This document shows positions 21,712-31,786 of a stretch of DNA of 64,000 nt, piece after piece (positions within the stretch are counted from its first letter, which is position 1; the number at the start of each line of letters is the position of its first letter). Origin of the DNA: Clostridium niameyense. GTDB lineage: Bacteria; Bacillota; Clostridia; Clostridiales; Clostridiaceae. The position numbers and the translations under genes were made by a program. Where the stretch lies: positions 958,989-1,022,988 of the forward strand of contig NZ_LN849007.1 of the NCBI RefSeq assembly GCF_001243045.1, in the 5' to 3' direction. The notes under the pieces were generated by a model. That model ran no database searches and was not told where the DNA came from. It saw only the letters and a list, made by a program, of their open reading frames with translations.

Positions 21712-21800
21712 TTTAATATCTATATAATGCTTGTAAAAATCCCTTAGTAGCTTTAAAATATTTGTTGTGACAAAATTAAAATCCAGGAGGGTATAGATTG

Positions 21801-23138
21801 ATGGAAAAAATTAAAATAGCATTAGTCAGCTTAGGCTGTGATAAAAATAGAATTGATTCTGAGATTATGCTTCATAAATTACAAAATTCAGGAGAAATTA
21901 TAGAAAACCCCAAGAAAGCGGATGTAATTATAATAAATACTTGTGGTTTTATAGAAGCAGCTAAAGAAGAATCTATAAATACAATTTTAGAAATGGCATC
22001 TTATAAGGAAAAATATAATTGCAAAGTTTTGGTAGTAACTGGTTGTTTGACTCAAAGATATAAAGGTCAACTTCAAGACCTTCTACCAGAAGTGGATGTC
22101 ATGCTAGGAGTAAATGATTATGATAAAATAGTAGAAGGTATAAAGAAATATTTATCTACAGGGAAAAAAAGTTGTTATTATAAATATAGTGATGAAAATA
22201 TAAATGAAGGAAATAGAGTTTTAACTACTCCAAGTTACACAGCTTATGTCAGAATAGCAGAGGGGTGTAATAATTTCTGTACTTATTGCGCTATACCGCG
22301 TATAAGAGGAAAGTATAGAAGTAGGAAGAAAGAAAATATATTAAAAGAAATTAAATCATTAGTATCTCAAGGTGTAAAGGAAATAATTTTAATTGCACAA
22401 GATACTACTATGTATGGAATAGATTTATATGGTAAAAAGATTCTTCCAGAACTTTTAAGTGAAATTTCAGAAATAGAGGGTGTAGAGTGGATAAGGGTTT
22501 TATATTGTTATCCAGAGGAAATAGAAGAAGAACTTATAGTGGAAATAGCCCAAAATGATAAGGTGTGTAAGTATTTAGATATACCAATACAGCATATAAG
22601 TAATAATGTATTAAAGAAGATGGGAAGAAAAACTAATAAAGAAACTATTATAAACATAATAAATAAGTTAAGAGAAAATATTAAAGATATAACCCTTAGA
22701 ACTTCATTAATTGTAGGGTTCCCCGGAGAGACAGAGGAAGATTTTAAAGAACTTAAGAATTTTATAAAAGATATAAAATTAGATAAAGTAGGAGCTTTTA
22801 AATATTCTAAAGAAGAAGAAACTCCAGCAGCTAGTATGGATCATCAAATAGATGATGATATAAAGGAACAAAGAGAAGAAGAAATTATGCTTCTTCAACA
22901 AGAAATATCTAAAAATATAAATGAAGATAAAATAGGAAGAGTATATAAGGTATTAGTAGAAGGTATAGAAGAGGATATGTATTATGGAAGAAATTACGAA
23001 ATGGCTCCAGAAATAGATGGACAAATTTTCTTTAATAAAGATGAAAATATAACTATTGGTGATATAATAAAGGTGAAGGTAACCCACAGTTTAGAATATG
23101 ATTTAATAGGAGTTGTGTGTGATGAATCTTGCAAATAA
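21801..23138 (+). CDS. rimO: Ribosomal protein S12 methylthiotransferase RimO
   Basis: Radical-SAM enzyme that methylthiolates an Asp of ribosomal protein S12. The N-terminal UPF0004 domain has its three Cys residues ([20 protein letters not shown]). The radical-SAM CxxxCxxC is in [15 protein letters not shown] (about 155), and a C-terminal TRAM domain ends the 445 residues. [12 protein letters not shown] distinguishes RimO from MiaB. The ATG at 21801 directly follows a possible TTG start at 21798; AGGAGG lies 7-10 nt away, so either works. Confidence 0.95.
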   Translation: MEKIKIALVSLGCDKNRIDSEIMLHKLQNSGEIIENPKKADVIIINTCGFIEAAKEESINTILEMASYKEKYNCKVLVVTGCLTQRYKGQLQDLLPEVDVMLGVNDYDKIVEGIKKYLSTGKKSCYYKYSDENINEGNRVLTTPSYTAYVRIAEGCNNFCTYCAIPRIRGKYRSRKKENILKEIKSLVSQGVKEIILIAQDTTMYGIDLYGKKILPELLSEISEIEGVEWIRVLYCYPEEIEEELIVEIAQNDKVCKYLDIPIQHISNNVLKKMGRKTNKETIINIINKLRENIKDITLRTSLIVGFPGETEEDFKELKNFIKDIKLDKVGAFKYSKEEETPAASMDHQIDDDIKEQREEEIMLLQQEISKNINEDKIGRVYKVLVEGIEEDMYYGRNYEMAPEIDGQIFFNKDENITIGDIIKVKVTHSLEYDLIGVVCDESCK

Positions 23139-23706
23139 GCTTACAGTATTAAGAATATTTTTAGTTCCAATATTTCTTATTTTTATAACAGTAAAGAACA
23201 TACCTTATGGAACCGTAATTGCTACAGTTATATTTATAATAGCATCAGCTACAGATAAATTGGATGGATACATAGCAAGAAGTAGAAATCAAATAACTAC
23301 TTTTGGTAAAATAATGGATCCTTTAGCAGATAAGCTTTTAGTTACTTCAGCTTTAATTTGCTTAGTGGATTATCAGCTAATACCAGGTTGGGCCGCTATT
23401 ATAATAATAGCAAGGGAATTTGCAGTAACAGGTCTTAGAACTGTAGCTTCTGCTGAAGGTATAGTAATTGCAGCTAGTAAATGGGGAAAGGCAAAAACTG
23501 TAACACAAATAGTAGCTATAATATTTGGACTTATAAACTTGAACTATAATCAAAATACATCTATTTTAACAAATATAATAACTATTAAAAGTACTACACT
23601 AATGTATATAACTAACTTTATGATGGCTATGGCTATAATAATAACTATAATATCAGGAGTAGATTATTTTGTTAAAAATAAAAATGTAGTTTTAAAAAAT
23701 AAATAA
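23122..23706 (+). CDS. pgsA: CDP-diacylglycerol--glycerol-3-phosphate 3-phosphatidyltransferase
   Basis: Integral membrane enzyme that makes phosphatidylglycerol phosphate. The CDP-alcohol phosphotransferase motif D-x2-DG-x2-AR-x8-G-x3-D-x3-D is intact from [12 protein letters not shown] to [10 protein letters not shown] (about 50-75). Several hydrophobic helices span its 194 residues. The ATG at 23122 lies 17 nt inside rimO, so translation is probably coupled. pgsA before recA is the normal Firmicute order. Confidence 0.94.
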   Translation: MNLANKLTVLRIFLVPIFLIFITVKNIPYGTVIATVIFIIASATDKLDGYIARSRNQITTFGKIMDPLADKLLVTSALICLVDYQLIPGWAAIIIIAREFAVTGLRTVASAEGIVIAASKWGKAKTVTQIVAIIFGLINLNYNQNTSILTNIITIKSTTLMYITNFMMAMAIIITIISGVDYFVKNKNVVLKNK

Positions 23707-23745
23707 AAAACAGTTTATAAAACAAATTGAATGTCAATACTAATA

Positions 23746-23770
23746 AAAGTTCCTATATAGGAGCTTTTAT
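23746..23770 (+). terminator. Terminator after pgsA
   Basis: AAAAGTTCCTATA/TATAGGAGCTTTT stem (one G-U), followed by a T-rich run. Confidence 0.75.
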
Positions 23771-23829
23771 TTAATATATAGCCTTGCTTTTTATTCATGG
23801 CATAAATATAATATTTACCTATATTTGTA

Positions 23830-23878
23830 TTGACCAAGCATAAAAAATAGTATATAATTTTATTAAAACTTATGTTCG
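23830..23878 (+). promoter_or_regulatory. recA promoter with candidate LexA box
   Basis: TTGACC (23830-23835), 17-bp spacer, TATAAT (23853-23858). Just downstream, AAAAC-TTAT-GTTCG (23865-23878) matches the Gram-positive SOS box CGAAC-N4-GTTCG perfectly in its right half and at 3 of 5 positions in its left half. Location at the start site fits LexA control of recA. Confidence 0.6.
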
Positions 23879-23903
23879 AATTAAAAGGAGGTTGATGACT
23901 ATA

Positions 23904-24974
23904 ATGTCAAATAAGATAAATAATGAGAAGATGAAAGCTATAGAAATGGCTATGGGACAAATAGAAAAACAATTTGGTAAAGGTTCTATAATGAAACTAG
24001 GAGAAGATAATATACTGAATATAGAATCAATTTCTACGGGAAGTTTAGATTTAGATATAGCTTTAGGTATAGGGGGAGTTCCTAGAGGAAGAATAATTGA
24101 AATATTTGGACCAGAATCTTCAGGTAAAACTACAGTAGCACTTCATATATTAGCAGAGGCTCAAAAAGTTGGAGGAGCAGCAGCATTTATTGATGCAGAA
24201 CATGCTTTAGATCCAGCATATGCTAAGAATTTAGGAGTAGATATAGATAGTTTAATAGTATCCCAACCGGATACTGGAGAACAGGCCTTAGAAATTACTG
24301 AAGCTTTAGTAAGATCTGGTGCTATAGATGTAATAGTTATAGATTCTGTAGCAGCATTAGTACCAAGAGCCGAAATAGAAGGAGAAATGGGAGATGCTCA
24401 TGTAGGTCTTCAAGCAAGACTTATGTCTCAAGCGTTAAGAAAACTTGCAGGATCTATTAATAAAACAAAATGTGTAGTAATATTTATAAACCAATTAAGA
24501 GAAAAAGTTGGTATTATGTTTGGAAATCCAGAAACTACTCCAGGTGGTAGAGCATTAAAGTTTTATTCTTCAGTAAGATTAGATGTAAGAAGAATAGATT
24601 CAATAAAACAAGGTGATGAGATACTTGGAAATAGAACAAGAATAAAAATTATAAAAAATAAAGTAGCACCGCCGTTTAAACAAGCAGAGTTTGATATTAT
24701 GTATAATGAAGGTATATCACAAGTTGGTAATATATTAGATGTAGGTGTAAGGGAAGAAATAGTTCAAAAAAGTGGTTCTTGGTTCTCTTATAAGGATACA
24801 AGATTAGGTCAAGGAAGAGAAAATGCTAAACAATTCTTAAAGGATAATCCTAATATATCATTTGAAATAGAAGATGCTATAAGAAAGAAACACAATTTAC
24901 CAACTGTAGATGTAAATTTTAAAGAAGATAAAACCGAAAAAGAAGAAAAAGCTACAAATAAACAAGGCAAATAA
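23904..24974 (+). CDS. recA: RecA recombinase
   Basis: ATP-dependent strand-exchange protein and coprotease for LexA. Walker A GPESSGKT is near 69-76, Walker [11 protein letters not shown] follows, and loop L2 includes the [10 protein letters not shown] stretch. The 356 residues end in an acidic-basic tail ([14 protein letters not shown]). The start is uncertain: AAAGGAGG ends at 23891, giving 3 nt to the ATG at 23895 and 12 nt to the ATG at 23904. The latter yields the family-like [17 protein letters not shown]. Confidence 0.97.
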   Translation: MSNKINNEKMKAIEMAMGQIEKQFGKGSIMKLGEDNILNIESISTGSLDLDIALGIGGVPRGRIIEIFGPESSGKTTVALHILAEAQKVGGAAAFIDAEHALDPAYAKNLGVDIDSLIVSQPDTGEQALEITEALVRSGAIDVIVIDSVAALVPRAEIEGEMGDAHVGLQARLMSQALRKLAGSINKTKCVVIFINQLREKVGIMFGNPETTPGGRALKFYSSVRLDVRRIDSIKQGDEILGNRTRIKIIKNKVAPPFKQAEFDIMYNEGISQVGNILDVGVREEIVQKSGSWFSYKDTRLGQGRENAKQFLKDNPNISFEIEDAIRKKHNLPTVDVNFKEDKTEKEEKATNKQGK

Positions 24975-25013
24975 ACTTAATAAAATCAATAGCTAAAAAA
25001 CGTTTATATTAAC

Positions 25014-25042
25014 TTGACAAGGATAAATTTTTAATATAAAAT
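25014..25042 (+). promoter_or_regulatory. Sigma-A promoter of rny
   Basis: Consensus TTGACA (25014-25019), 17-bp spacer, TAAAAT (25037-25042), leaving a leader of about 105 nt. Confidence 0.75.
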
Positions 25043-25152
25043 TAAGACAAAATCTGGTTTAGCATATACAGTCCAATTGAATAGTATAACACCTTTTCTA
25101 AGCTTCATATTTACTTATATATAGCGAGCAAAATAAGCAAAGGAGGTGTTTT

Positions 25153-26694
25153 ATGGGTTCTATAAAATATATAGTAATTGCCATAGTAATTATAGCAATT
25201 CTAATTATTACAAGTTTATATATTATAGATAAAAAAGCAAAAGAAAAATTATCAAAAGCATCACAAGATGCAAGAAAACTAATTGAGGATGCTGAAAGAA
25301 ATGCAGAATCTAAAAAGAAAGAATCTATATTAGAGGCTAAAGAAGAAGCCCATAGATTAAGAAATGAAGTAGAAAAAGAAACTAGGGATAGACGTAATGA
25401 AGTGCAACGTCTTGAAAGAAGAGTAATTCAAAAAGAAGAGGCCTTAGATAAAAAGATAGAGGCTTTAGAGAAAAAAGATGATTCTTTAAACAGAAAGCAA
25501 CAAAGTTTAGAGGATTTAGAGAAAAATGTTAAAGAACTTCATGAAAAAGAAAGAAAGGAATTAGAAAGAATTTCCGGATTAAGTAGTGAAGAAGCAAAAG
25601 GGATATTATTAGAAGAGGTTAGAAAAGAAATAAGACATGAAACTGCAGTAATGATAAAAGAACTAGAAACTAGAGCAAAAGAAGACGCTGACAAAAAGGC
25701 AAGAGAAATCATTACATATGCCATCCAAAGATGTGCTGCAGATCATGTAGCTGAAACTACAGTACATGTAGTTAATCTTCCTAATGATGAAATGAAAGGA
25801 AGAATAATAGGAAGAGAAGGAAGAAATATAAGAACTTTAGAAACATTAACTGGTGTAGATTTAATAATAGATGATACACCGGAAGCAGTTATATTATCTA
25901 GCTTTGATCCAATTAGAAGAGAAATTGCAAGGATTGCTTTAGAAAAATTAATAGTAGATGGAAGAATTCATCCTGCTAGAATAGAAGAAATGGTTGAAAA
26001 AGCTAAGAAAGAAGTAGAAAATGATATAAAAGAAGAAGGAGAACAGGCTACTTTTGAAACAGGAATACATGGACTTCATATTGAGTTGATAAGATTGCTT
26101 GGAAGATTAAAGTATAGAACAAGTTATGGTCAAAATGTATTAAAACATTCTATTGAAGTATCATATTTAGCAGGTCTTATGGCATCAGAATTAGGCATAG
26201 ATCCTACATTAGCAAAAAGAGTAGGGTTGTTGCACGATATTGGCAAAGCTGTAGACCATGAAATGGAAGGACCTCATGCAATAATAGGTTCTGAAATAGC
26301 TAAAAAGTATAGAGAATCTTCATTAGTAGTTAATGCTATAGGAGCTCACCATGGAGATATGGAACCTCAGTCTTTAGAAGCAGTACTAGTTCAAGCAGCA
26401 GATGCTATATCTGCAGCAAGGCCTGGAGCTAGAAGGGAAACCTTAGAAGCTTATATAAAAAGATTAGAAAAATTAGAAGAAATTGCAAATAGTTGTGAAG
26501 GTGTAGAAAAGTCTTATGCAATTCAAGCTGGAAGAGAAATTAGAATTATGATTAAACCAGAAATAATAGATGATACAGGATGTATTGAAATGGCTAGAAG
26601 TATAGTAAAAGAAATAGAAAGCGAATTAGAATATCCTGGACAAATAAAAGTAAATGTTATTAGGGAAACCCGCGCTATTGAGTATGCTAAATAG
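25153..26694 (+). CDS. rny: Ribonuclease Y
   Basis: Membrane-anchored endoribonuclease that starts bulk mRNA turnover in Firmicutes. The N-terminal helix (about 5-24) anchors it. A highly charged coiled coil runs to about residue 200, then come a KH domain ([15 protein letters not shown], about 215) and an HD domain ([12 protein letters not shown] near 360 and AHHGD). The 513 residues match family length. The ribosome site AAAGGAGGTG is strong. Confidence 0.97.
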   Translation: MGSIKYIVIAIVIIAILIITSLYIIDKKAKEKLSKASQDARKLIEDAERNAESKKKESILEAKEEAHRLRNEVEKETRDRRNEVQRLERRVIQKEEALDKKIEALEKKDDSLNRKQQSLEDLEKNVKELHEKERKELERISGLSSEEAKGILLEEVRKEIRHETAVMIKELETRAKEDADKKAREIITYAIQRCAADHVAETTVHVVNLPNDEMKGRIIGREGRNIRTLETLTGVDLIIDDTPEAVILSSFDPIRREIARIALEKLIVDGRIHPARIEEMVEKAKKEVENDIKEEGEQATFETGIHGLHIELIRLLGRLKYRTSYGQNVLKHSIEVSYLAGLMASELGIDPTLAKRVGLLHDIGKAVDHEMEGPHAIIGSEIAKKYRESSLVVNAIGAHHGDMEPQSLEAVLVQAADAISAARPGARRETLEAYIKRLEKLEEIANSCEGVEKSYAIQAGREIRIMIKPEIIDDTGCIEMARSIVKEIESELEYPGQIKVNVIRETRAIEYAK

Positions 26695-26720
26695 GTTTCC
26701 AAAATAGGTTCGAAAATAAT

Positions 26721-26780
26721 AAATTCCTTTTAGGTTTTATAAGTTGCTAAAATTTACAAAATTTAAAAGGAATTTTTAAT
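26721..26780 (+). terminator. rny terminator
   Basis: AAATTCCTTTTA and its complement TAAAAGGAATTT are separated by about 30 nt and followed by T-rich sequence. The right arm doubles as the -35 region of the next promoter. Confidence 0.6.
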
Positions 26781-26792
26781 TTTTTGTAGAAT
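26766..26792 (+). promoter_or_regulatory. Candidate sigma-H promoter of spoVS
   Basis: AGGAATT (26768-26774), 11 nt, GTAGAAT (26786-26792) fit the sigma-H consensus RnAGGAwwW-N11/12-RnnGAAT. Bacillus spoVS is known to depend on sigma-H. Confidence 0.6.
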
Positions 26793-26849
26793 ACATATAC
26801 ATAAGTAATACTAATAAATATAAATAAAGATAATATAGGAGGTTTACTT

Positions 26850-27110
26850 ATGGAAGTATTAAAAGTTTCAGCAAAATCAAGTCCAAATTCAGTGGCAGGA
26901 GCTTTGGCAGGTGTGTTAAGGGAAAGAGGAGCTGCTGAAATACAAGCAATAGGAGCAGGAGCTATAAACCAAGCTATTAAAGCTGTGGCTATAGCAAGAG
27001 GATTTGTTGCACCAAGTGGTATCGATTTAATTTGTATACCAGCCTTTACAGATATAGAAATTGATGGCGAAGAAAGAACTGCCATTAAACTTATAATTCA
27101 ACCAAGATAA
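26850..27110 (+). CDS. spoVS: Stage V sporulation protein S
   Basis: 86-residue Alba-fold protein, one of the most conserved sporulation proteins. It begins MEVLKVSAKSSPNSVAGALAG and contains GAGAINQAIKAVAIARGF, both diagnostic. In Bacillus it affects septation and later spore coat development. It is preceded by AGGAGG, a candidate sigma-H promoter, and a gap after rny, so it is probably monocistronic. Confidence 0.97.
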   Translation: MEVLKVSAKSSPNSVAGALAGVLRERGAAEIQAIGAGAINQAIKAVAIARGFVAPSGIDLICIPAFTDIEIDGEERTAIKLIIQPR

Positions 27111-27120
27111 AATAATAACT

Positions 27121-27156
27121 AAAGGACTTGAATTTTATTCAAGTCCTTTAATTTAT
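27121..27156 (+). terminator. spoVS terminator
   Basis: AAAGGACTTGAA/TTCAAGTCCTTT perfect 12-bp stem, 5-nt loop, then T-rich tail. Confidence 0.9.
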
Positions 27157-27222
27157 TTTGAAAATGTGTTAAATTAGATTATGTTGGATTTAGTATAATT
27201 AAAAATAATAGAGGAGGAAACT

Positions 27223-28089
27223 ATGAATATTAAATCAGTTATAGAGCTATTAAGGCCTAAGCAATGGATAAAAAACTTTTTTGTTTTTGCGGCAATAATT
27301 TTTTCAGGAAATATATTAAATATAGATATATTACAAAATAATATTATTACATTTGTATTATTTTGTTTAACTTCATCCAGCATATATGTATTAAATGATA
27401 TTGTGGATTTAGAAAAAGATGGAAGACATCCTCAAAAGAAAAATAGACCACTACCAAGTGGAAGGGTCTCTAAAAAAGAGGCAATCTTTACAGATATAGT
27501 TATTGTTTGTTTAGTTATATATTTTTCTTATACTAAAGTTAATCATGAAATCATGTTAATTTATTTAATTTATATGTTTGTTAATATACTTTATTCTTTC
27601 AAATTAAAGAATGTAGTTATTATAGATGTTATGATTATAACTTTTGGCTTTGTACTCAGAGTAGCAAGTGGTAGTATAGCTACAGGGGTTAATATATCTC
27701 CTTGGTTATTTTTATGTACAATTCTTTTGTCTTTATTTTTAGCTTTAAACAAGAGAAAAAGTGAGATAATAACTTTAAAAGACAAGAGTGGAAGCCATAG
27801 AAAAATACTCGAAGAGTATTCCGTAGAGTTAATAGATAACATGTTAACAATAGTAACACCCTCTATACTTATATGCTACTGTATTTATACTTTTAATTCG
27901 GTTCAAAGTAAAAGTATGATGTATACAATACCTTTTGTATTGTATGGTATATTCAGATATCAATATTTAATGAGTAAACACAATATAGGGGGAAAACCTG
28001 AAGATGTATTTGGAAGGGATAAACCTTTCTTATTAAATATGATTTTATGGGTTGTATGTGTTATAGCAATAATATATTTTAAACTATAA
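27223..28089 (+). CDS. UbiA-family polyprenyl-phosphate phosphoribosyltransferase-like protein
   Basis: Integral membrane prenyltransferase-fold protein of 288 residues with about 8-9 hydrophobic helices. The first Asp-rich motif is NDIVDLEKDGRHPQKKNRPLPSG (about 52-74; NDxxDxxxD) and the second region is KNVVIIDVMIITFGFVLR. Start (RPKQWIKN) and motifs resemble decaprenyl-phosphate phosphoribosyltransferases more than quinone-pathway UbiA enzymes. It would attach phosphoribose to a polyprenyl phosphate. It is followed by a GT-C-like protein and an SMR-like protein, supporting a lipid-linked sugar role. The exact donor and acceptor are inferred. Confidence 0.75.
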   Translation: MNIKSVIELLRPKQWIKNFFVFAAIIFSGNILNIDILQNNIITFVLFCLTSSSIYVLNDIVDLEKDGRHPQKKNRPLPSGRVSKKEAIFTDIVIVCLVIYFSYTKVNHEIMLIYLIYMFVNILYSFKLKNVVIIDVMIITFGFVLRVASGSIATGVNISPWLFLCTILLSLFLALNKRKSEIITLKDKSGSHRKILEEYSVELIDNMLTIVTPSILICYCIYTFNSVQSKSMMYTIPFVLYGIFRYQYLMSKHNIGGKPEDVFGRDKPFLLNMILWVVCVIAIIYFKL

Positions 28090-28105
28090 GGTAGGTGCAG
28101 TTAAT

Positions 28106-29380
28106 ATGGACATGTTGTCTGTAACTAGTTATTCTAAAAAAGAACAAAAATCAAATTATTATAGAAATGTAATACTTTTATCATTAATTTTAAGTGTGCT
28201 TTGGGTAATATTTATAAATGCAAAACCTTTTTCAGATTTTGATTATTATTATAAATTAGCAACTAATATATCAAAAGGCGGCAAATGGGGAAATACTTAT
28301 ACTTCTGTAGGATATAGCATAATACTTGGGGGAATCTTTAAGATTTTTGGACCTAGTGTGGTTGTAGCTAAAATATTTAATTTAATACTTACTTTTGTAA
28401 ATAATTTGATATTTTTAGCTATACTTAGAAAGATAGAAATAACTGAAAAACATAGAAAAATCATATTTACCATGTTTGCTTTATTTCCTAACAATATATT
28501 TTATAATAGTGTATTAGGTACAGAAATTTTATTTACTACAGTGCTTTTATTAATAACCTATATATATTTTACTGATATGAAATATAAATATATAATTATA
28601 GGTATATTAACGGGACTTAATACTATGATAAAACCTTTTTTTATAGCTTATGCTTTTGCTATATTTTTGGTGGAACTTTTAAAGGAGAGAAGTTTATTAA
28701 AACCTATTAAGTCTTTTTTAATTATATTTTTAGTAGGAAATATTTGTATAGCTCCATGGATTTATAGGAATACTAAATTAAATGGTCAGTTTACCTATGT
28801 ATCTAATAATGGAGGAATAGTACTTTATATAAACAATAATTCACAAAATAAAACGGGAATGTGGATGCCTGCTTCAGATGTTAAAGATTCCTTAGTAGAA
28901 AAAGATGAATATAAAAGAGCATCCATGACTGAAAAAAATAACATGCTTAAAAAAGAAGCTAAAAAGTGGATAAAATCTCATCCAAAAGAATTTGTGAATT
29001 TAGGAGTTAAAAGATTAGTTATTACTTATATGTGTGGAAATGACACATTGTATAGTACCTATGGAAGCAATTTAAGTAAAAATACAAAAATGACATTATT
29101 TTATGCTATTAATGTTATAAGGAATTTAGTTTTTATACCGGCTATAATTTATATGATTTTTTATAGTTTATTTATAATAGTAAAGATGATAAAAAGAAAA
29201 ACCAACAAATTAAATAAATTTAATTTATATTGTACTGTTATTTTTTATATGTTTACTACAGTATATTTTGTAACAGAAGGACAAGGAAGATATGCATTTC
29301 CACTAATATTTATAATGGTATATTTTTGGTATTATTTAATAAACCATTTTATTTTAATAATTAAGGAGTTTAAAAGATGA
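28106..29380 (+). CDS. GT-C/GT39-like membrane glycosyltransferase
   Basis: 424-residue polytopic membrane protein with about 10 hydrophobic segments. The first extracytoplasmic loop contains FSDFDYYYKLATNISKGG, an acidic D-x-D like the catalytic loop of PMT/ArnT-type enzymes that use polyprenyl-phosphate sugars. The mid-section has PWIYRNTKLNGQ, also common in this fold. It overlaps the next gene by 4 nt (ATGA). It is likely to transfer a sugar from the lipid carrier made by the upstream gene to a cell-surface acceptor; acceptor unknown. Confidence 0.7.
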   Translation: MDMLSVTSYSKKEQKSNYYRNVILLSLILSVLWVIFINAKPFSDFDYYYKLATNISKGGKWGNTYTSVGYSIILGGIFKIFGPSVVVAKIFNLILTFVNNLIFLAILRKIEITEKHRKIIFTMFALFPNNIFYNSVLGTEILFTTVLLLITYIYFTDMKYKYIIIGILTGLNTMIKPFFIAYAFAIFLVELLKERSLLKPIKSFLIIFLVGNICIAPWIYRNTKLNGQFTYVSNNGGIVLYINNNSQNKTGMWMPASDVKDSLVEKDEYKRASMTEKNNMLKKEAKKWIKSHPKEFVNLGVKRLVITYMCGNDTLYSTYGSNLSKNTKMTLFYAINVIRNLVFIPAIIYMIFYSLFIIVKMIKRKTNKLNKFNLYCTVIFYMFTTVYFVTEGQGRYAFPLIFIMVYFWYYLINHFILIIKEFKR

Positions 29381-29733
29381 TATATTTAATATTAACATCA
29401 GTATTTTTAGGAGCTTTAGGACAAGTTTTAGTAAAATATGGGGCTGTAAATTTAGATCTTAATTTTACAGGAAAATATCTAATTCAAAGTATATTATCTA
29501 TACTTAAAAATCTTCCAGTAATGCTTGGCATAATATCTTATGGCATAAGTTTTTTACTTTGGATAAAGGTTTTAAGTAAAGTAGAATTAAGCTATGCATA
29601 CCCTATGGTAAGTTTAGGTTATGTGTTAGTAATGATCTTTTCTTACTTTCTATTTAAAGAGAATATAACTCCTTTAAGGATACTAGGAATTGCATGTATA
29701 ATACTAGGAGTAATTTTAGTTGCAAAGAGTTAA
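29377..29733 (+). CDS. SMR/EamA-type small membrane protein (ArnE/F-like)
   Basis: 118 residues with four predicted membrane helices. It begins MIYLILTSVFLGALGQVLVKYGAV and ends with the duplicated-helix pattern AYPMVSLGYVLVMIFSYFLF followed by GIACIILGVILV. The family includes drug pumps and the ArnE/ArnF undecaprenyl-sugar flippase subunits. Overlap with the glycosyltransferase gene argues for a flippase role in the same pathway rather than drug export. Confidence 0.72.
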   Translation: MIYLILTSVFLGALGQVLVKYGAVNLDLNFTGKYLIQSILSILKNLPVMLGIISYGISFLLWIKVLSKVELSYAYPMVSLGYVLVMIFSYFLFKENITPLRILGIACIILGVILVAKS

Positions 29734-29792
29734 AAAGTTGTTATAGTATTAATTTAAAAATTTTCATAAATTAAAATAACGGGAGGCAATAT

Positions 29793-30986
29793 ATGGAATT
29801 ATCTAAAAAAGCTGTAAAAATCGAACCATCTTTAACTTTAGAAATAACTGCTAAAGCTAAAAAAATGAAATCAGAGGGTATAGATGTAATTGGTTTTGGA
29901 GCAGGGGAACCAGACTTTAATACACCAGAAAATATCCAAATAGCAGCTATGGAAGCTATAAAGAAAGGATACACAAAATATACACCTGCCTCTGGAATAA
30001 TAGAGCTTAAAGAGGCTATAGTAGAAAAATTAAAAAAGGATAATAATATGGTTTATAACACTAATGAAATAATAATAAGCAATGGAGCTAAACAATGCCT
30101 TTCAAATTTATTTCAGGCTATTTTAAATGAAGGTGATGAAATAATAATAGCTTCACCTTATTGGGTAAGTTATCCTGAGCTTATAAAATTATATGGTGGG
30201 AAACCAGTTTTTGTAAAAACAAAAGAAGAAAATAATTTTAAATATAATATAGAAGACTTAAAAAAAGTTATAACAAATAAAACAAAGGGAATAATAATAA
30301 ATAGTCCCAATAATCCAACAGGTACTGTTTATAGTAGGGGAGAATTAAAAGATCTTGCAGATTTCGCAAGAGAAAATGATTTAATAATAATATCTGATGA
30401 AATATATGAAAAGCTAATATATGGAGACGAAAAACATGTAAGTATTGCTAGTATTTCAAAAGATGCTTATGAAAGAACTATAATTATAAATGGTATGTCT
30501 AAAGCCTATGCTATGACTGGTTGGAGAATAGGATATGCTGCAGGACCTAAAGAGATAATTAAGGTTATGTCAAATATACAAAGTCATACTACCTCTAATC
30601 CTAATTCTATAGCTCAATATGCTTCTTTGGAGGCTTTAAAAGGAGATACTGAGGCTTTGAATAAAATGGTCTTAGAATTTAAAAAAAGACGAGATTACAT
30701 GGTAGATAAAATTAATTCTATAGAAGGATTATCTTGTATAGAGCCTAAAGGAGCCTTCTATGTTATGGTGAATATAAATAAAGTTTTAAATAAATCTATT
30801 AATAATAGAGTTATAAAAGATTCTTTAAATTTTTCAAAAATACTTTTAGAAGAAGAAAAAGTGGCAGTAGTTCCAGGAATAGCTTTTGGGGTGGACAGTT
30901 TTATAAGACTTTCCTATGCAACTTCTATGGAGAATATTGAAAAAGGATTACATAGAATAGAAGTATTCTTAGGAAAATTAAGTTAA
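29793..30986 (+). CDS. Class I/II PLP-dependent aminotransferase (aspartate aminotransferase type)
   Basis: 397-residue fold-type I aminotransferase. The PLP-binding Lys is in NGMSKAYAMTGWRIGYAAG (Lys237). NSPNNPTG (Asn at about 170), the SDEIYE Asp and the final RLSYA Arg for the substrate carboxylate are all present. It is most like AspB/AspC aspartate transaminases of Firmicutes. It stands alone after the lipid-sugar cluster. The specificity call is by family only. Confidence 0.85.
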   Translation: MELSKKAVKIEPSLTLEITAKAKKMKSEGIDVIGFGAGEPDFNTPENIQIAAMEAIKKGYTKYTPASGIIELKEAIVEKLKKDNNMVYNTNEIIISNGAKQCLSNLFQAILNEGDEIIIASPYWVSYPELIKLYGGKPVFVKTKEENNFKYNIEDLKKVITNKTKGIIINSPNNPTGTVYSRGELKDLADFARENDLIIISDEIYEKLIYGDEKHVSIASISKDAYERTIIINGMSKAYAMTGWRIGYAAGPKEIIKVMSNIQSHTTSNPNSIAQYASLEALKGDTEALNKMVLEFKKRRDYMVDKINSIEGLSCIEPKGAFYVMVNINKVLNKSINNRVIKDSLNFSKILLEEEKVAVVPGIAFGVDSFIRLSYATSMENIEKGLHRIEVFLGKLS

Positions 30987-31021
30987 TTAGAGCTTAATTT
31001 ATTAAATAAACTCCAATACTG

Positions 31022-31049
31022 TTGAAATATGTAGAATAAATGGTATAAT
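31022..31049 (+). promoter_or_regulatory. Sigma-A promoter of the HPr gene
   Basis: TTGAAA (31022-31027), 16-bp spacer, TATAAT (31044-31049). Confidence 0.65.
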
Positions 31050-31090
31050 AATTTAGTGTATATTTAAATTTTATAGAAGAGGTGAACAAA

Positions 31091-31348
31091 GTGTTAGAAA
31101 GAGAAATCACAATAACTAATCCAACAGGATTACATGCAAGACCAGCAACTTTATTAGTAAAGAAAGCTTCATCATTTAAATCAGATTTATTTATCGAATG
31201 CAACGGTAAAAAAGCTAATATAAAGAGTCTTATAGGAGTTCTTTCATTAGGAGTAACAAGCGGAGCAAACATAAAATTAATTGCTTCTGGTGATGATGAA
31301 ACTTTAGCTGTAGAAGAAATTACAAAATTAATAAATACATTAGAATAA
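31091..31348 (+). CDS. ptsH: HPr-family phosphocarrier protein
   Basis: 85-residue PTS phosphocarrier. It has both His15 in NPTGLHARPAT, phosphorylated by Enzyme I, and Ser46 in NIKSLIGVLSLG, the HPr-kinase site. It is therefore a complete HPr and not the catabolite-only Crh. A GTG also opens the frame at 31082, but GAGGTG covers it, so the GTG at 31091 is the start. ptsI is not adjacent in this window. Confidence 0.9.
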   Translation: MLEREITITNPTGLHARPATLLVKKASSFKSDLFIECNGKKANIKSLIGVLSLGVTSGANIKLIASGDDETLAVEEITKLINTLE

Positions 31349-31357
31349 TTAATAAAT

Positions 31358-31385
31358 AAAGGGCTCTTAAAGAGCCTTTTATTTA
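31358..31385. terminator. Bidirectional terminator between ptsH and the DUF378 gene
   Basis: AAAGGGCTCT/AGAGCCTTTT stem with T-rich sequence on one side and A-rich on the other, serving both converging genes. Confidence 0.85.
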
Positions 31386-31615
31386 TTCCCTAAAGAACCT
31401 TTTTTTGTTTTAAGGAAGAATAAAAGAGTATAAATGCCAGCAGCTCCTATTATTATATAAATAATTCTTCCTATTAGATTTGCAGGTTCTCCAAATAAGA
31501 CCCCAACTAAATTAAAGTTAAATAATCCTATAAGTCCCCAATTTATAGCACCTATAACTACCAAAATAAAAGATAGTTTGTCTATAAAACTTAATTTATA
31601 CATATTGTTATTCAC
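31379..31615 (-). CDS. DUF378 small membrane protein
   Basis: 78 residues with two membrane helices. It contains LSFILVVIGAINWGLIGLFNFN, the signature of the DUF378/YuzA family, and then GRIIYIIIGAAGIYTLL. The ribosome site GGGAGTGA precedes the ATG. Function is unknown. It is transcribed against its neighbours and has a shared terminator with ptsH. Confidence 0.85.
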   Translation of the reverse strand: MNNNMYKLSFIDKLSFILVVIGAINWGLIGLFNFNLVGVLFGEPANLIGRIIYIIIGAAGIYTLLFFLKTKKGSLGNK

Positions 31616-31706
31616 TCCCTAGAATATAATTACATCTTAATAAATTATATTATTTTTAAATAAAAATAGAACATTTATAATAAAAATAAAAAAGCGAATG
31701 TTAAAA

Positions 31707-31735
31707 TTGTAAATGAATATAATGTATGTTATAAT
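31707..31735 (+). promoter_or_regulatory. Probable purB promoter
   Basis: TTGTAA (31707-31712), 17-bp spacer, TATAAT (31730-31735). No guanine riboswitch-like fold is visible in the short leader. Confidence 0.5.
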
Positions 31736-31786
31736 ATGAATAAATAATATAAAATCATAAAATTTGTACATATGGAGGATTGTATA

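Noticed and set aside
26747-27085. 112-codon antisense frame over spoVS
   Set aside because: spoVS is unmistakable on the plus strand; the antisense frame has no family features.
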